Assembly (NCBI GenBank): GCA_902802325.1
Contig: CADCLV010000008.1
Coordinates: forward strand, 23,964-87,963
DNA length: 64,000 nt
Direction of reading: 5' to 3'
Source of the DNA: Oscillospiraceae bacterium
GTDB lineage: Bacteria; Bacillota; Clostridia; Saccharofermentanales; Saccharofermentanaceae
Each line of letters begins with the position of its first letter. Within the stretch, counting starts at the first letter, position 1. A model generated the notes under the pieces. The model did not search any database and was not told the origin of the DNA. It saw only the letters and a program-made list of their open reading frames with translations. This document shows positions 34,934 through 43,190 of this stretch, one piece after another. The position numbers and the translations under genes were made by a program.

Positions 34934-36919
34934 TCAGTCTACATCCAGCATTTCCAGATACAGATGTCCATCACGCTCGATATGTTCTTTTCTTCCTGCC
35001 AGATTATCGCCCAGAAGAAGTTCAAAAGTCTCCATCGTTGCCTTCTCATCACCCGGCACCACCTTTATAAGGCGGCGGGTAACCGGATTCATGGTGGTCT
35101 CCCACATCATCTCCGGCTCATTCTCACCAAGACCCTTAGAACGCTGAAGAGTGCATTTCTCCGGCGGATATTTCTGCAGTATCTCCGTCTTTTCTTTTTC
35201 GTTATAGGCGAACATCGTCTTTTCTTCGCCCTTGTTTCTGTAGGTGATCTCAAAAAGCGGCGATTCCGCGATAAAAACTTTACCTTCCTGGATCAAAGTC
35301 GGCATAAGCCGGAAGATCATGGCCAGGATCAGGGTACGGATATGGAAACCGTCGACATCGGCATCGGTACAGATGATGATCTTATTCCAGCGAAGAAGGG
35401 AAAGATCAAATGACGACAGGTCCTTATTATGCTTCGTCTGGATCTCGACGCCGCATCCAAGCACCTTCACAAGATCCGTAATGATCTCGCTTTTAAAGAT
35501 CGTGGAATAATCCGCCTTTAAGCAGTTTAAGATCTTACCTCTTACCGGCATGATCGCCTGGAACTCGGCATCACGGCCCATCTTACAGGATCCTAAAGCG
35601 GAGTCACCCTCTACGATATAAAGCTCACGCTGTTCCACATCCTTGGTTCGGCAATCGACGAATTTCTTTACGCGGTTATTGATATCGATGCTGCCCATGA
35701 GTTTCTTTTTCACGTTCAGACGAGTCTTCTCCGCATTCTCACGGGACCGCTTATTGATAAGGATCTGCTCGACGACCCGGTCTCCCTCAGGCTTATTCTC
35801 GATGAACCAGATCTCCAGCTTCTGTCTGATCAGATCCGCCATAAAGTCCTGAATGAACTTGTTGGTGATCGCCTTCTTGGTCTGGTTCTCGTAGCTGGTC
35901 TGCGTCGAGAATGAACTGGTCACCAGGATCAGGCTGTCGGCAATATCCTGGAATACGATCTTGCTTTCATTCGCCTTATACTTATCACGAGCGCGGATCT
36001 GTTTGTCGATTTCTGCGGTAAATGCACTTCTCACCGCCTTATCCGGTGCACCGCCATGCTCAAGAAAACTGGAGTTATGGTAATACTCCAGAACATTGAC
36101 CTCGTTATTAAAGCAGAAAGCCACCTGGCACTTTACCTTGTATTCCGGCTTATCGGCACGGTCTTTACCTCTGCCCATGCCTTCAAATGAAGCCGGCATG
36201 GAAATGCCTTTTTCACCGCTGAACTCGGCAACATAACCTTCAATACCGGAAGGATAGCAGAACGTGTACTCCTGCCCGCTCTCCTCATCCTTTAAGACAA
36301 AGGTCACGCCGCTGTTCACTACAGCCTGACGCTTCAAGATCTGAAGAAAAGACTCCAGCGGAATGGCAATATCCGTAAACACTTCCCGGTCCGGCTTCCA
36401 TTTCTGGATCGTGCCGGTACGCTTAAAGCGGGTCGGCTCTTTAAAAAGACCGCCGATATTCTCACCCTTTTCAAAATGCAGGTTATACTTGAATCCGTCA
36501 CGGAATACCGTAACATCAAAATACTCGGAAGAGTACTGTGTCGCGCAGGCACCAAGACCGTTCAGGCCCAGGCTGAATTCATAGCTCTCACCGGTATCGT
36601 TGTTATATTTACCGCCGGCATAAAGCTCACAATAAACCAGTTCCCAGTTAAAGCGCTGCTCTTTGGTGTTATAGTCCAGCGGGATGCCACGGCCGAAGTC
36701 CTCAACAGAAATGGAACCATCCTTATAACGGACCACCTCGATTTTATCACCATATCCTTCTCTGGCCTCATCGATAGAGTTACTGAGGATCTCGAAGAAA
36801 GAATGCTCACATCCTTCCAGACCATCAGAACCAAAGATGACGCCCGGACGTTTACGGACACGGTCCGCACCCTTAAGGGAAGTAATGGTATCATTACCGT
36901 AATTTGACTTGCCTGGCAT
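34934..36919 (-). CDS. parE: Topoisomerase IV/gyrase-type subunit B
   Basis: The ATPase subunit of the same enzyme, about 661 aa. The GHKL ATPase site shows ILSNSIDEAREG, VEDFGRGIPLD and GLNGLGACATQ; the TOPRIM metal site is YIVEGDSALGS, and the C-terminal segment ends ERDGHLYLEMLDVD. The ATG at 36919 is chosen because GAGGAG lies about 7 bases upstream and family sequence starts there (MPGKSNYGNDTITSL). It is the first gene of the parE-parC unit. A 6-bp inverted repeat (ACCACA/TGTGGT) lies upstream near 36957-36974. Confidence 0.94.
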   Translation of the reverse strand: MPGKSNYGNDTITSLKGADRVRKRPGVIFGSDGLEGCEHSFFEILSNSIDEAREGYGDKIEVVRYKDGSISVEDFGRGIPLDYNTKEQRFNWELVYCELYAGGKYNNDTGESYEFSLGLNGLGACATQYSSEYFDVTVFRDGFKYNLHFEKGENIGGLFKEPTRFKRTGTIQKWKPDREVFTDIAIPLESFLQILKRQAVVNSGVTFVLKDEESGQEYTFCYPSGIEGYVAEFSGEKGISMPASFEGMGRGKDRADKPEYKVKCQVAFCFNNEVNVLEYYHNSSFLEHGGAPDKAVRSAFTAEIDKQIRARDKYKANESKIVFQDIADSLILVTSSFSTQTSYENQTKKAITNKFIQDFMADLIRQKLEIWFIENKPEGDRVVEQILINKRSRENAEKTRLNVKKKLMGSIDINNRVKKFVDCRTKDVEQRELYIVEGDSALGSCKMGRDAEFQAIMPVRGKILNCLKADYSTIFKSEIITDLVKVLGCGVEIQTKHNKDLSSFDLSLLRWNKIIICTDADVDGFHIRTLILAMIFRLMPTLIQEGKVFIAESPLFEITYRNKGEEKTMFAYNEKEKTEILQKYPPEKCTLQRSKGLGENEPEMMWETTMNPVTRRLIKVVPGDEKATMETFELLLGDNLAGRKEHIERDGHLYLEMLDVD

Positions 36920-37035
36920 AGTTGTCTCCTCATAAACGTATAATTCAATCAATTATACCACAACATAATGTGGTGACGCGTTCTAATTTCCACTAAATTT
37001 GCCGAATTTGTCGATTTTTCCGGCCTTTTTCTTTC

Positions 37036-37073
37036 CACAAAAAAACCATCTTTCCGTTTTTCGGGAAGATGGT
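37036..37073 (-). terminator. Terminator of the tRNA-Gly/tRNA-Arg unit
   Basis: ACCATCTTTCC pairs with GGGAAGATGGT around a 7-base loop, with one mismatch, and is followed on the minus strand by a run of T. It lies just past the 3' end of tRNA-Arg. Confidence 0.85.
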
Positions 37074-37081
37074 CATTTTGT

Positions 37082-37158
37082 TGGTGAGCCCAGGGGGATT
37101 CGAACCTCCGGCCCACAGCTTAGAAGGCTGTTGCTCTATCCAGCTGAGCTATGGACCC
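37082..37158 (-). tRNA. tRNA-Arg (anticodon TCT)
   Basis: A complete 77-base cloverleaf on the minus strand: a 7-bp acceptor stem (GGGTCCA with TGGGCTC), D-arm with TAGCTCAG, anticodon stem ACAGC/GCTGT with loop CTTCTAA, T-arm GGTTCGAATCC, and an encoded CCA. Confidence 0.96.
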
Positions 37159-37195
37159 ACGTTGTAAGAATGACGACCATAAAGGCCGTCATTCA

Positions 37196-37269
37196 TGGAG
37201 CGGGTGATGGGAATCGAACCCACGTGGTCAGCTTGGAAGGCTGAAGTTCTACCATTGAACTACACCCGC
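37196..37269 (-). tRNA. tRNA-Gly (anticodon TCC)
   Basis: A complete 74-base cloverleaf: acceptor stem GCGGGTG/CACCCGC, D-arm TAGTTCAATGGTAGAAC, anticodon stem TCAGC/GCTGA with loop CTTCCAA, T-arm GGGTTCGATTCCC, and an encoded CCA. It is the first gene of a two-tRNA unit with tRNA-Arg, 37 bases apart. Confidence 0.96.
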
Positions 37270-37393
37270 GTATTGCAATCGCGAATACCATTTGCAAAAC
37301 TTGCCTAGATATAGTACTACACGAAAGCAGGATTGTCTAGTACCAAAATCAACTTTGGTAAAAAGAGTTGAAACAAAGGGATATCGGAGCCGG

Positions 37394-37834
37394 TCAGCCG
37401 CCCTGTGTCAGAGACAGATAATCACCGGATACATAAAAACCATCCTGAGTCTTATACCAGTTTGTATCCGTCTTGGCAACAACGATGACCTGCATATTGG
37501 CAGTCAGGCTTCCCACCTGCTCATAATCCGTACCCGGACCTTTTCTGACTTTCAGATAACCCGAAGTAATGTTGACATACATGACCTTCGGATCCATAGA
37601 CTCTTCCGTCCAGGAAACGCTCTGATCATTCGGAGCAAGTGTCGAACCATATTCCATCAAAGTAGTGGTTGCCTCAGTAGTAGGAACCGTTACCATCGGA
37701 GTGGTCTCCGTTGTGGTCTCCTCCGACGTGGTCGTTTCTTCTTCCTTCTTCTTGCCACAAGCAGAGGCGGAAAGAATCATACCCATGGCCAGCGCCACGG
37801 CAATTGTCTTTATCTTTAAAGAAGATCGTTTCAT
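37394..37834 (-). CDS. SH3-domain lipoprotein
   Basis: A 146-aa surface lipoprotein. The signal peptide ends with the lipobox LSASAC, followed by a Thr/Glu-rich spacer (about 30-60) and a bacterial SH3 domain (about 83-145: YLKVRKGPGTDYEQVGSL and VVAKTDTNWYKTQDGFYVSGDYL). Such SH3 domains bind peptidoglycan or choline-type wall components. It has its own gap upstream and lies beside the GNAT and cohesin-like genes, so it may belong to the same cell-surface block. Confidence 0.88.
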   Translation of the reverse strand: MKRSSLKIKTIAVALAMGMILSASACGKKKEEETTTSEETTTETTPMVTVPTTEATTTLMEYGSTLAPNDQSVSWTEESMDPKVMYVNITSGYLKVRKGPGTDYEQVGSLTANMQVIVVAKTDTNWYKTQDGFYVSGDYLSLTQGG

Positions 37835-37925
37835 ACTACACGCTCCTTCACCATACTATTCAAAACACCTAATTTAATAGTACACCATTCTTTGTAAATT
37901 ATTGCAAATGATTTTTACAAACAGA

Positions 37926-38519
37926 TTACGTTTCGACTTCAGAATTGAGTTTGACGAACATAACGTGATCTTTATAGCTGCCGTCAATGGCCATATATTT
38001 CAGGTTATATCCCATCTTCGTAAAACCGCACCGCTCGACACAATGCAACGATCGTTCATTTGTCGGCATCACATCTGCCTGGATACGGTGAAGACGATAA
38101 TACTTGAACATAAAGTCACATCCGGCCAGAAGAGCTTCGCTCATATATCCGTTTCCCACTTCTTTTTCATCCAGATGATAACCTACGAAAGTGGAATTCA
38201 TACAGCCGCCCATCATTCCGTAAAAGGAAAGTCTTCCGATGATGCGATAAGGTTCTTCCAGTTTACTGATCCAGAATCCTACTTGTGTGTTGTTCTGATA
38301 CTGCCGAAGATCCGACCGGAGATAGTCTCTTTGTTCACTTACCGTAAAATAGCGGTTGCTGTGCACCTGCTGAAACGGCTTATGGTAAGCACGGTTCCGG
38401 CAAAGATAATCTGTCACCTCTTTTGCCGCGCCTGGCTTAAAGACGGAAAGGAGCAGCCTTTTCGTCTGAACCGTAAGTACTGCCCCTTTAAGAGGGGTGA
38501 CGATCTCAAATCTCGCCAT
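37926..38519 (-). CDS. GNAT-family N-acetyltransferase (RimJ-like)
   Basis: About 197 aa. The RimJ/RimL-type GNAT fold is visible in TKRLLLSVF, FWISKLEEPYRIIGRLSF, the acetyl-CoA region EVGNGYMSEAL, and RIQADVMPTNERSLHCVERCGFTKMGY. The ATG at 38519 is chosen for the GGAG 6 bases upstream and because family sequence starts there; it overlaps the end of the cohesin-like gene by 14 bases. The open frame extends further upstream over that gene, but that part is only its shadow. The acceptor substrate is unknown. Confidence 0.88.
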   Translation of the reverse strand: MARFEIVTPLKGAVLTVQTKRLLLSVFKPGAAKEVTDYLCRNRAYHKPFQQVHSNRYFTVSEQRDYLRSDLRQYQNNTQVGFWISKLEEPYRIIGRLSFYGMMGGCMNSTFVGYHLDEKEVGNGYMSEALLAGCDFMFKYYRLHRIQADVMPTNERSLHCVERCGFTKMGYNLKYMAIDGSYKDHVMFVKLNSEVET

Positions 38520-40485
38520 CCTCGTCTCCATTTTCATCTTTGTCAGAATCCGGATCTGATTCTTCGCCGGAAGAATCATCCGACTCGGACTCATCCTTAT
38601 CTTCAGTATTTTCTTCGTTCGAAGCATCATCTGAAGACTCCTCATCCGAACCTTCCAGTTTCGGATAATCTTCCCCTTCGATCCGATCCATATCATCGGA
38701 AGTCTTCTCGATCTTTCCGATCTCTTCTTCAATATCGGAAGCATCTTCTTTTTCTGCCTCATTATCCACTACGTTAATGAGCGGGGCCAGAATGGTTTCC
38801 GGTTTCGGATCTGCCGCTTCTTTCTTTTCCGGGAATTCCGGGAAATCCGGAACCGCTTCTTCATTCAGATCTTCACCGGCACGCTTTGCACCCGGACGAT
38901 GCGGCGCTTCTTCATCACCAAACTGATAGTAATGATCCGAATTATTCTCTTCATCAGTATCTTCCGGTTCTTTGTCGTTCTCGGAAACATTCTCATCCGG
39001 TTCAGTTTCGTACTGCGCATCGGTCATGTCCGCATTTTCTTTCTGACGACGGACCAGAAGAACCGCAAGGGCTGCAAGAAGACCTACAGAAAGGACACCA
39101 AGTGCAATTGTGGAAATCATAAATCCGTTCATGGAACTGCTGCTTTCCGGGACCGGTGTGGCTGTCGGAGACATCGTAATGACCGGAGTCGGAGACGGCG
39201 TCGGAGATGGTGTCGGCGTCGGAGATGGTGTCGGGGTAGCAATCAATTCAGAAAGATCTCCGCGGAACGGGATGATCATTCCTGTCTGCTCATCCAGATA
39301 ATACACACCTTCGTGTCCTTCCCCATCCAGCATATATACCAGTACAGGCTGGCCTTCCGCACTCGGATTTCTATATGCCTGTACTTCGTGCTCATTATAC
39401 GTGATAGTAGAAAGCTCAAATCCATTCGGGGCAGAAAAGTCCGCCGGGAACGGAAGGAAGATCATTGTTCTGGCATCTTCCGAAAAATCATAACAGGGGC
39501 TGACAGTCTGTGTTGTCAGATCATAGCGGTAAAGTCCATTTCCGGAATCGGAAAGAAGCCACATTAAAAGAGTTCCGTCAGGACCGACAAGGCAAGGTAC
39601 TGTCTTTCCATTATATGTGGTCTCCGACCAGGAAAAGCCTGCCGGAACATTTTCCAGAGAACCCTTTTCCAGGATCGTATAACTGATTCCGTCAGTTACA
39701 ACAAGCGGATACGGTTCCGGAGTCGGAGTCGGGGTACCACGGGTAACTACGATCTTATATGTTCGTGTATCGCCATTTTCTGCAGTGACAGTAACTTTGA
39801 CCGTATTGTCGCCCTTCTGCAGATCTTTCTGCACGCCATTTAAGGAAACCTTGGCAGAACCATGTTCCGGGCTTGCGGAAACTGCGATCGAAGTAGTGTC
39901 CTCACTGACTTTCACACGGTAACTTTGCGTATCTTTCGAAAAAGACGGAGAAAGAGAACCCGGTGCAACAGACAGGCTGCTCAGGTAATTGTTACCGGAA
40001 AGAACCACCGGAGCCGAGATCGAAATATCGGCGGATGCTCCGGTACTGTAGCTTGCTGTACCTTCCAGGTCAGAAACTTCCATGCTGACCGAAACCGTGG
40101 TAGAACCCTCTTTCAGGCACTTACACTCGATGACGACCACTGTGGAATCAGAAGGAATATTACAGTTATAATCCAAAAATTTTCTGGAAGAACTGCTGAA
40201 ATTCGCTGTTCCGTAATTTCCGGCACCGATGCTGACGACTTCCAGATATTCACCATCCACACTGACAGATCCATCATAGCCGCCGAAAGGACCATCGCCA
40301 CCGACACGGACATTGATCTTGATCGTTTTTCCGACCTCGGCAGATCCGCTTTTTGAAAGGCTGGCGGATGCATCCGCCCGGACCTGCCCCATATGCAGCA
40401 TGCCCATGATCACAGCCGCCGAAGCTAAAAATGCAACACTTCTGCCGGCGATCGTCCGGATTTTTCTGCTGATTACACTACTCAT
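38506..40485 (-). CDS. Membrane-anchored cohesin-like surface protein
   Basis: A 659-aa surface protein. The order is: signal peptide (about 1-38), a cohesin-like beta-sandwich (about 40-155, with VGKTIKINVRVGG, YLEVVSIGAGNYG and TVVVIECKCLKEG), a cadherin-like beta-sandwich (about 165-252), a beta-rich region of unknown type, a PTPSPTPTPSPTP linker (about 415-445), one membrane helix near 455-480, and a long acidic Glu/Asp/Ser cytoplasmic tail. The gene upstream encodes a dockerin protein, so this is the likely receptor. It starts 43 bases after that gene and overlaps the GNAT gene at its 3' end. Confidence 0.88.
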   Translation of the reverse strand: MSSVISRKIRTIAGRSVAFLASAAVIMGMLHMGQVRADASASLSKSGSAEVGKTIKINVRVGGDGPFGGYDGSVSVDGEYLEVVSIGAGNYGTANFSSSSRKFLDYNCNIPSDSTVVVIECKCLKEGSTTVSVSMEVSDLEGTASYSTGASADISISAPVVLSGNNYLSSLSVAPGSLSPSFSKDTQSYRVKVSEDTTSIAVSASPEHGSAKVSLNGVQKDLQKGDNTVKVTVTAENGDTRTYKIVVTRGTPTPTPEPYPLVVTDGISYTILEKGSLENVPAGFSWSETTYNGKTVPCLVGPDGTLLMWLLSDSGNGLYRYDLTTQTVSPCYDFSEDARTMIFLPFPADFSAPNGFELSTITYNEHEVQAYRNPSAEGQPVLVYMLDGEGHEGVYYLDEQTGMIIPFRGDLSELIATPTPSPTPTPSPTPSPTPVITMSPTATPVPESSSSMNGFMISTIALGVLSVGLLAALAVLLVRRQKENADMTDAQYETEPDENVSENDKEPEDTDEENNSDHYYQFGDEEAPHRPGAKRAGEDLNEEAVPDFPEFPEKKEAADPKPETILAPLINVVDNEAEKEDASDIEEEIGKIEKTSDDMDRIEGEDYPKLEGSDEESSDDASNEENTEDKDESESDDSSGEESDPDSDKDENGDEDGEI

Positions 40486-40528
40486 TTTATTTCCTCTTTT
40501 CCTTCATCGCTCCGAAACGGACCGAGTC

Positions 40529-42649
40529 TTATTGTGAGATCTCCCCTTCATCGAGGATATATTTCGATATCTTCGTCAGGTCAGCCGAGCTGATCTTTCC
40601 GTCTCCGTTGGCATCCGCCGCCATCTGACCGGCGCCGGAAAGTGAACCTTCATCCATGATATAACGGGCGATCAAAGTCAGGTCAGCTGAACTGATCTTT
40701 CCGTCACCATTGGCATCGCCGCGAATGAAGATCGTACCGATATAGACTGCATTTCCTTCAGAATCCAGGATCTGGATCAGGTCACCGGAAGCGATCCGGT
40801 CTTCTTCTCCTTTTTCCTCTGCATTCATGTTGAAGTAATTCAGCGTATAGCCTTCCTTCATCTCCAGTCGGGCTTTGAGCTCCGCAACTGTGGTATCCGG
40901 AGTTACACCGCCGAAGAAATCATCGGCATACGGAATGTCTGTCGTGAAATAACTTTCGTAAGCATCCGCATTTCTCGCCACCGTAATAGTATACAGCTTT
41001 GACGAGCCGTTTTCCGCGCGTACCAGGATCTCTATGGTGTTGATACCGGATCCGATCTCAATATCGCCGGTACCGGAAACACTGGCCTTATCAGATGCCG
41101 GCTCAGCATCGATATGCAAGACCTTACAAGATGCTGGAACGACCAGCGAATATTCCTGACATTCGATAGGATCAAACTCCGGCGTCAGTGCATTTCCATC
41201 CACATTCAAAGACTTTAAGTATGCATTCGGGTTACCGTTTTCCGCAGGCATCGCGCAGGGCTTATCCGGCATATTGTCATAGACCGGTATCGTAAAGAGC
41301 AGGTCCTGCCCGAGGATCCCTGCGCGGGAATATGCTTTATACATCTTTCTTCCCTCGCCATAGGCACCCTCAATATTCGTCATATACTGATGGTTACCAA
41401 ACTGGGACGGATCACTGGGCGTCACGTTGAATTTCATAAAATATGTCGTATTCTGCCCGATATTGATATAGGCATTGGAAATGAACTTACTTCCGCCGAC
41501 CAGTGCTTTTACCTGGTTATCCCATGGGAGGTCATATTTCGCATTAAAATCGGCATCACGGCCGTCACGGGCCAAAGCAAGACCCAGGGCAACCGGATCC
41601 GGGCTCGAAGATGCACCGATATTATAGAAATTATACAGACTTGTATACTGACGTTTAAAGTATTCGGAATAGTAGTCCCCGCTGGTGGAACCGCTTCCCT
41701 CGGCCGAGACTTCCTGAAGGACCTTGGCTGCCAGGAAAACCGGATTGGCATTACTCTGTCTTGCCGCCAGCATAAAGATCTCGGCATATGACATAAGCTG
41801 ATCGTCGTCATAACCGGGGTTCTCAATGGTGCCCCACTCCATAAAGCTGCCTTTCAGAAGTTCCTGTACATACTCTTCCTTCTGATAGTCAGGATGATAT
41901 CCAAGTTCCAGAAACTGGAAAATATTCTGTTCACTAAGTCCGTTTCGTGGATCAAGATAATGCATGATCACTTCCCGGGAGGCGTTGACCCAGAGTTTTC
42001 CGTCATAGACGACATACTCACCGGTTTCCCAGTCATATGCACCTTCCGCAATTGATTTCCATGCATCGTTTACATAATTCTCAATAAGGCTCACGCCCAG
42101 TCTCGATTCACGATCCACCGCTTCCTGAAAATCACGGCCGACAAAAGCCGGACGGAAATGCCAGTTCGGATGGATCCGGTGAAGATCTCTAAGATAGATC
42201 TTATAACTTTCCGGGAACTCGGCAATTTCTTCTTCGAATGCGGTATCTTCTACGAGAGTCTCGTCCTTAACAAGAAAACTGTCTACGATATATCCTTCAT
42301 GTACGCCGCCACCGGCATCCTTAAACTCAATATGGCACCAGGTCTTGCTTCCGCTCGGATCGCTGTCCAATGTCACAACATCCTTCGCTGTGACACGTTC
42401 ACCATTATAAAGAACCCAGGTAACTGTAGTATTGACCGTACCCGGGTTATCACGGATATTGGCAGAGGCAACGACGATCGTCGCATTAAACCCATCTTCT
42501 GCTTTCTGCGCGTAAGGGAGTGAAGAATAGGAAAAAGCAAGGCTTTCGGACCTTGCGTCCGAAGTTCCGAAAAGTAGAATCATGGCCACCGACGCCGCAC
42601 ATGCACGCCACGCCAGTTTCTTTGTGTTTCTTCTGATCCTTTCGTTCAT
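40529..42649 (-). CDS. Secreted glucosaminidase-like wall hydrolase with C-terminal dockerin
   Basis: About 706 aa. Signal peptide (about 1-35), SH3-like domain (about 55-125, with TIVVASANIRDNPGT), an endo-beta-N-acetylglucosaminidase-like domain (about 150-470, with FLAAKVLQEVSAEGSG holding the probable catalytic glutamate and YNFYNIGA), a cadherin-like beta-sandwich (about 485-570), a spacer, and two dockerin calcium repeats, both DANGDGKISSADLT, with helices IARYIMDEG and ISKYILDEG. It would cut peptidoglycan glycan strands. The ATG at 42649 has AAAGGAAAG upstream; the frame continues 29 codons further without family sequence. Confidence 0.9.
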   Translation of the reverse strand: MNERIRRNTKKLAWRACAASVAMILLFGTSDARSESLAFSYSSLPYAQKAEDGFNATIVVASANIRDNPGTVNTTVTWVLYNGERVTAKDVVTLDSDPSGSKTWCHIEFKDAGGGVHEGYIVDSFLVKDETLVEDTAFEEEIAEFPESYKIYLRDLHRIHPNWHFRPAFVGRDFQEAVDRESRLGVSLIENYVNDAWKSIAEGAYDWETGEYVVYDGKLWVNASREVIMHYLDPRNGLSEQNIFQFLELGYHPDYQKEEYVQELLKGSFMEWGTIENPGYDDDQLMSYAEIFMLAARQSNANPVFLAAKVLQEVSAEGSGSTSGDYYSEYFKRQYTSLYNFYNIGASSSPDPVALGLALARDGRDADFNAKYDLPWDNQVKALVGGSKFISNAYINIGQNTTYFMKFNVTPSDPSQFGNHQYMTNIEGAYGEGRKMYKAYSRAGILGQDLLFTIPVYDNMPDKPCAMPAENGNPNAYLKSLNVDGNALTPEFDPIECQEYSLVVPASCKVLHIDAEPASDKASVSGTGDIEIGSGINTIEILVRAENGSSKLYTITVARNADAYESYFTTDIPYADDFFGGVTPDTTVAELKARLEMKEGYTLNYFNMNAEEKGEEDRIASGDLIQILDSEGNAVYIGTIFIRGDANGDGKISSADLTLIARYIMDEGSLSGAGQMAADANGDGKISSADLTKISKYILDEGEISQ

Positions 42650-42780
42650 TTTTACTTTCCTTTTTCTACAAGTATTCGATAATATCGTAGCAAACCAATA
42701 TGTAACGAACGTTACAAGAATATCACAGTTTGTCATATATACAAGTTTTCAGGATAAAATACATCGATTTTCATAAATAT

Positions 42781-42809
42781 AAAAGCCACCTTCGTAATGA
42801 AGATGGCTT
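42781..42809 (-). terminator. Terminator of the tRNA-His/Gln/Lys unit
   Basis: AAGCCACCTTC pairs with GAAGATGGCTT around a 5-base loop with one mismatch; the minus strand continues TTTTAT. It lies 12 bases past tRNA-Lys. Confidence 0.75.
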
Positions 42810-42820
42810 CTTGATTCATT

Positions 42821-42896
42821 TGGTGGCTCACTGGAGGCTCGAACTCCAGACCCCTTGATTAAAAGTCAAGTGCTCTACCGACTGAGCTAGTGAACC
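42821..42896 (-). tRNA. tRNA-Lys (anticodon TTT)
   Basis: A complete 76-base cloverleaf: acceptor stem GGTTCAC/GTGAGCC, anticodon stem CTTGA/TCAAG with loop CTTTTAA, T-arm GGAGTTCGAGCC, and an encoded CCA. It is third in a His-Gln-Lys unit. Confidence 0.96.
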
Positions 42897-42899
42897 ATA

Positions 42900-42974
42900 T
42901 GGCTGGGGTAGCAGGATTCGGACCTACGAATGCGGGAGTCAAAGTCCCGTGCCTTACCGCTTGGCTATACCCCA
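42900..42974 (-). tRNA. tRNA-Gln (anticodon TTG)
   Basis: A complete 75-base cloverleaf: acceptor TGGGGTA/TACCCCA, the D-arm AGCCAAGCGGTAAGGC typical of tRNA-Gln, anticodon stem CGGGA/TCCCG with loop CTTTGAC, and an encoded CCA. It is separated from tRNA-Lys by only 3 bases. Confidence 0.96.
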
Positions 42975-42997
42975 GTATCTTCCCCTTAAAGAAAAAG

Positions 42998-43074
42998 TGG
43001 GGTGGGATATGGGAGTCGAACCCATGACCTCTTGTGCCACAAACAAGCGCTCTAACCAACTGAGCTAATCCCAC
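42998..43074 (-). tRNA. tRNA-His (anticodon GTG)
   Basis: A complete cloverleaf: acceptor GTGGGAT/ATCCCAC, discriminator C73, anticodon stem CTTGT/ACAAG with loop TTGTGGC, and an encoded CCA. The base just before the 5' end (position 43075) encodes the extra G that pairs with C73 in tRNA-His. Confidence 0.96.
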
Positions 43075-43152
43075 CAAGTTTCTCCCAAAAGGCACTTCGA
43101 AATTATAATGTTTTCTATGCCATAATGTCAAGCATTAATTTTCAACTTGGTG

Positions 43153-43158
43153 TATAAT
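43153..43158 (+). promoter_or_regulatory. -10 element of the argJ promoter
   Basis: TATAAT 33 bases before the argJ ATG. A TGTCAA about 20 bases upstream may be a weak -35. The spacing is long, so the assignment is tentative. Confidence 0.45.
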
Positions 43159-43190
43159 GTCCCTACATTATGAAAATTGAGGTATGATCC

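Noticed and set aside
38520..38762. N-terminal extension of the GNAT frame
   Set aside because: This part is the out-of-frame image of the acidic tail of the cohesin-like protein; the GNAT fold starts at 38519.
37902..38777. Plus-strand open frame of about 291 codons opposite the GNAT and cohesin-like genes
   Set aside because: Antisense shadow; the end is a low-complexity image of the acidic tail.
39170..39240. Tandem DNA repeat as a possible CRISPR or mobile element
   Set aside because: It encodes the PTPSPTPTPSPTP linker of the cohesin-like protein in frame.
42859..43131. Minus-strand open frame of about 90 codons across the tRNA cluster
   Set aside because: It reads through three tRNA genes; not protein-coding.
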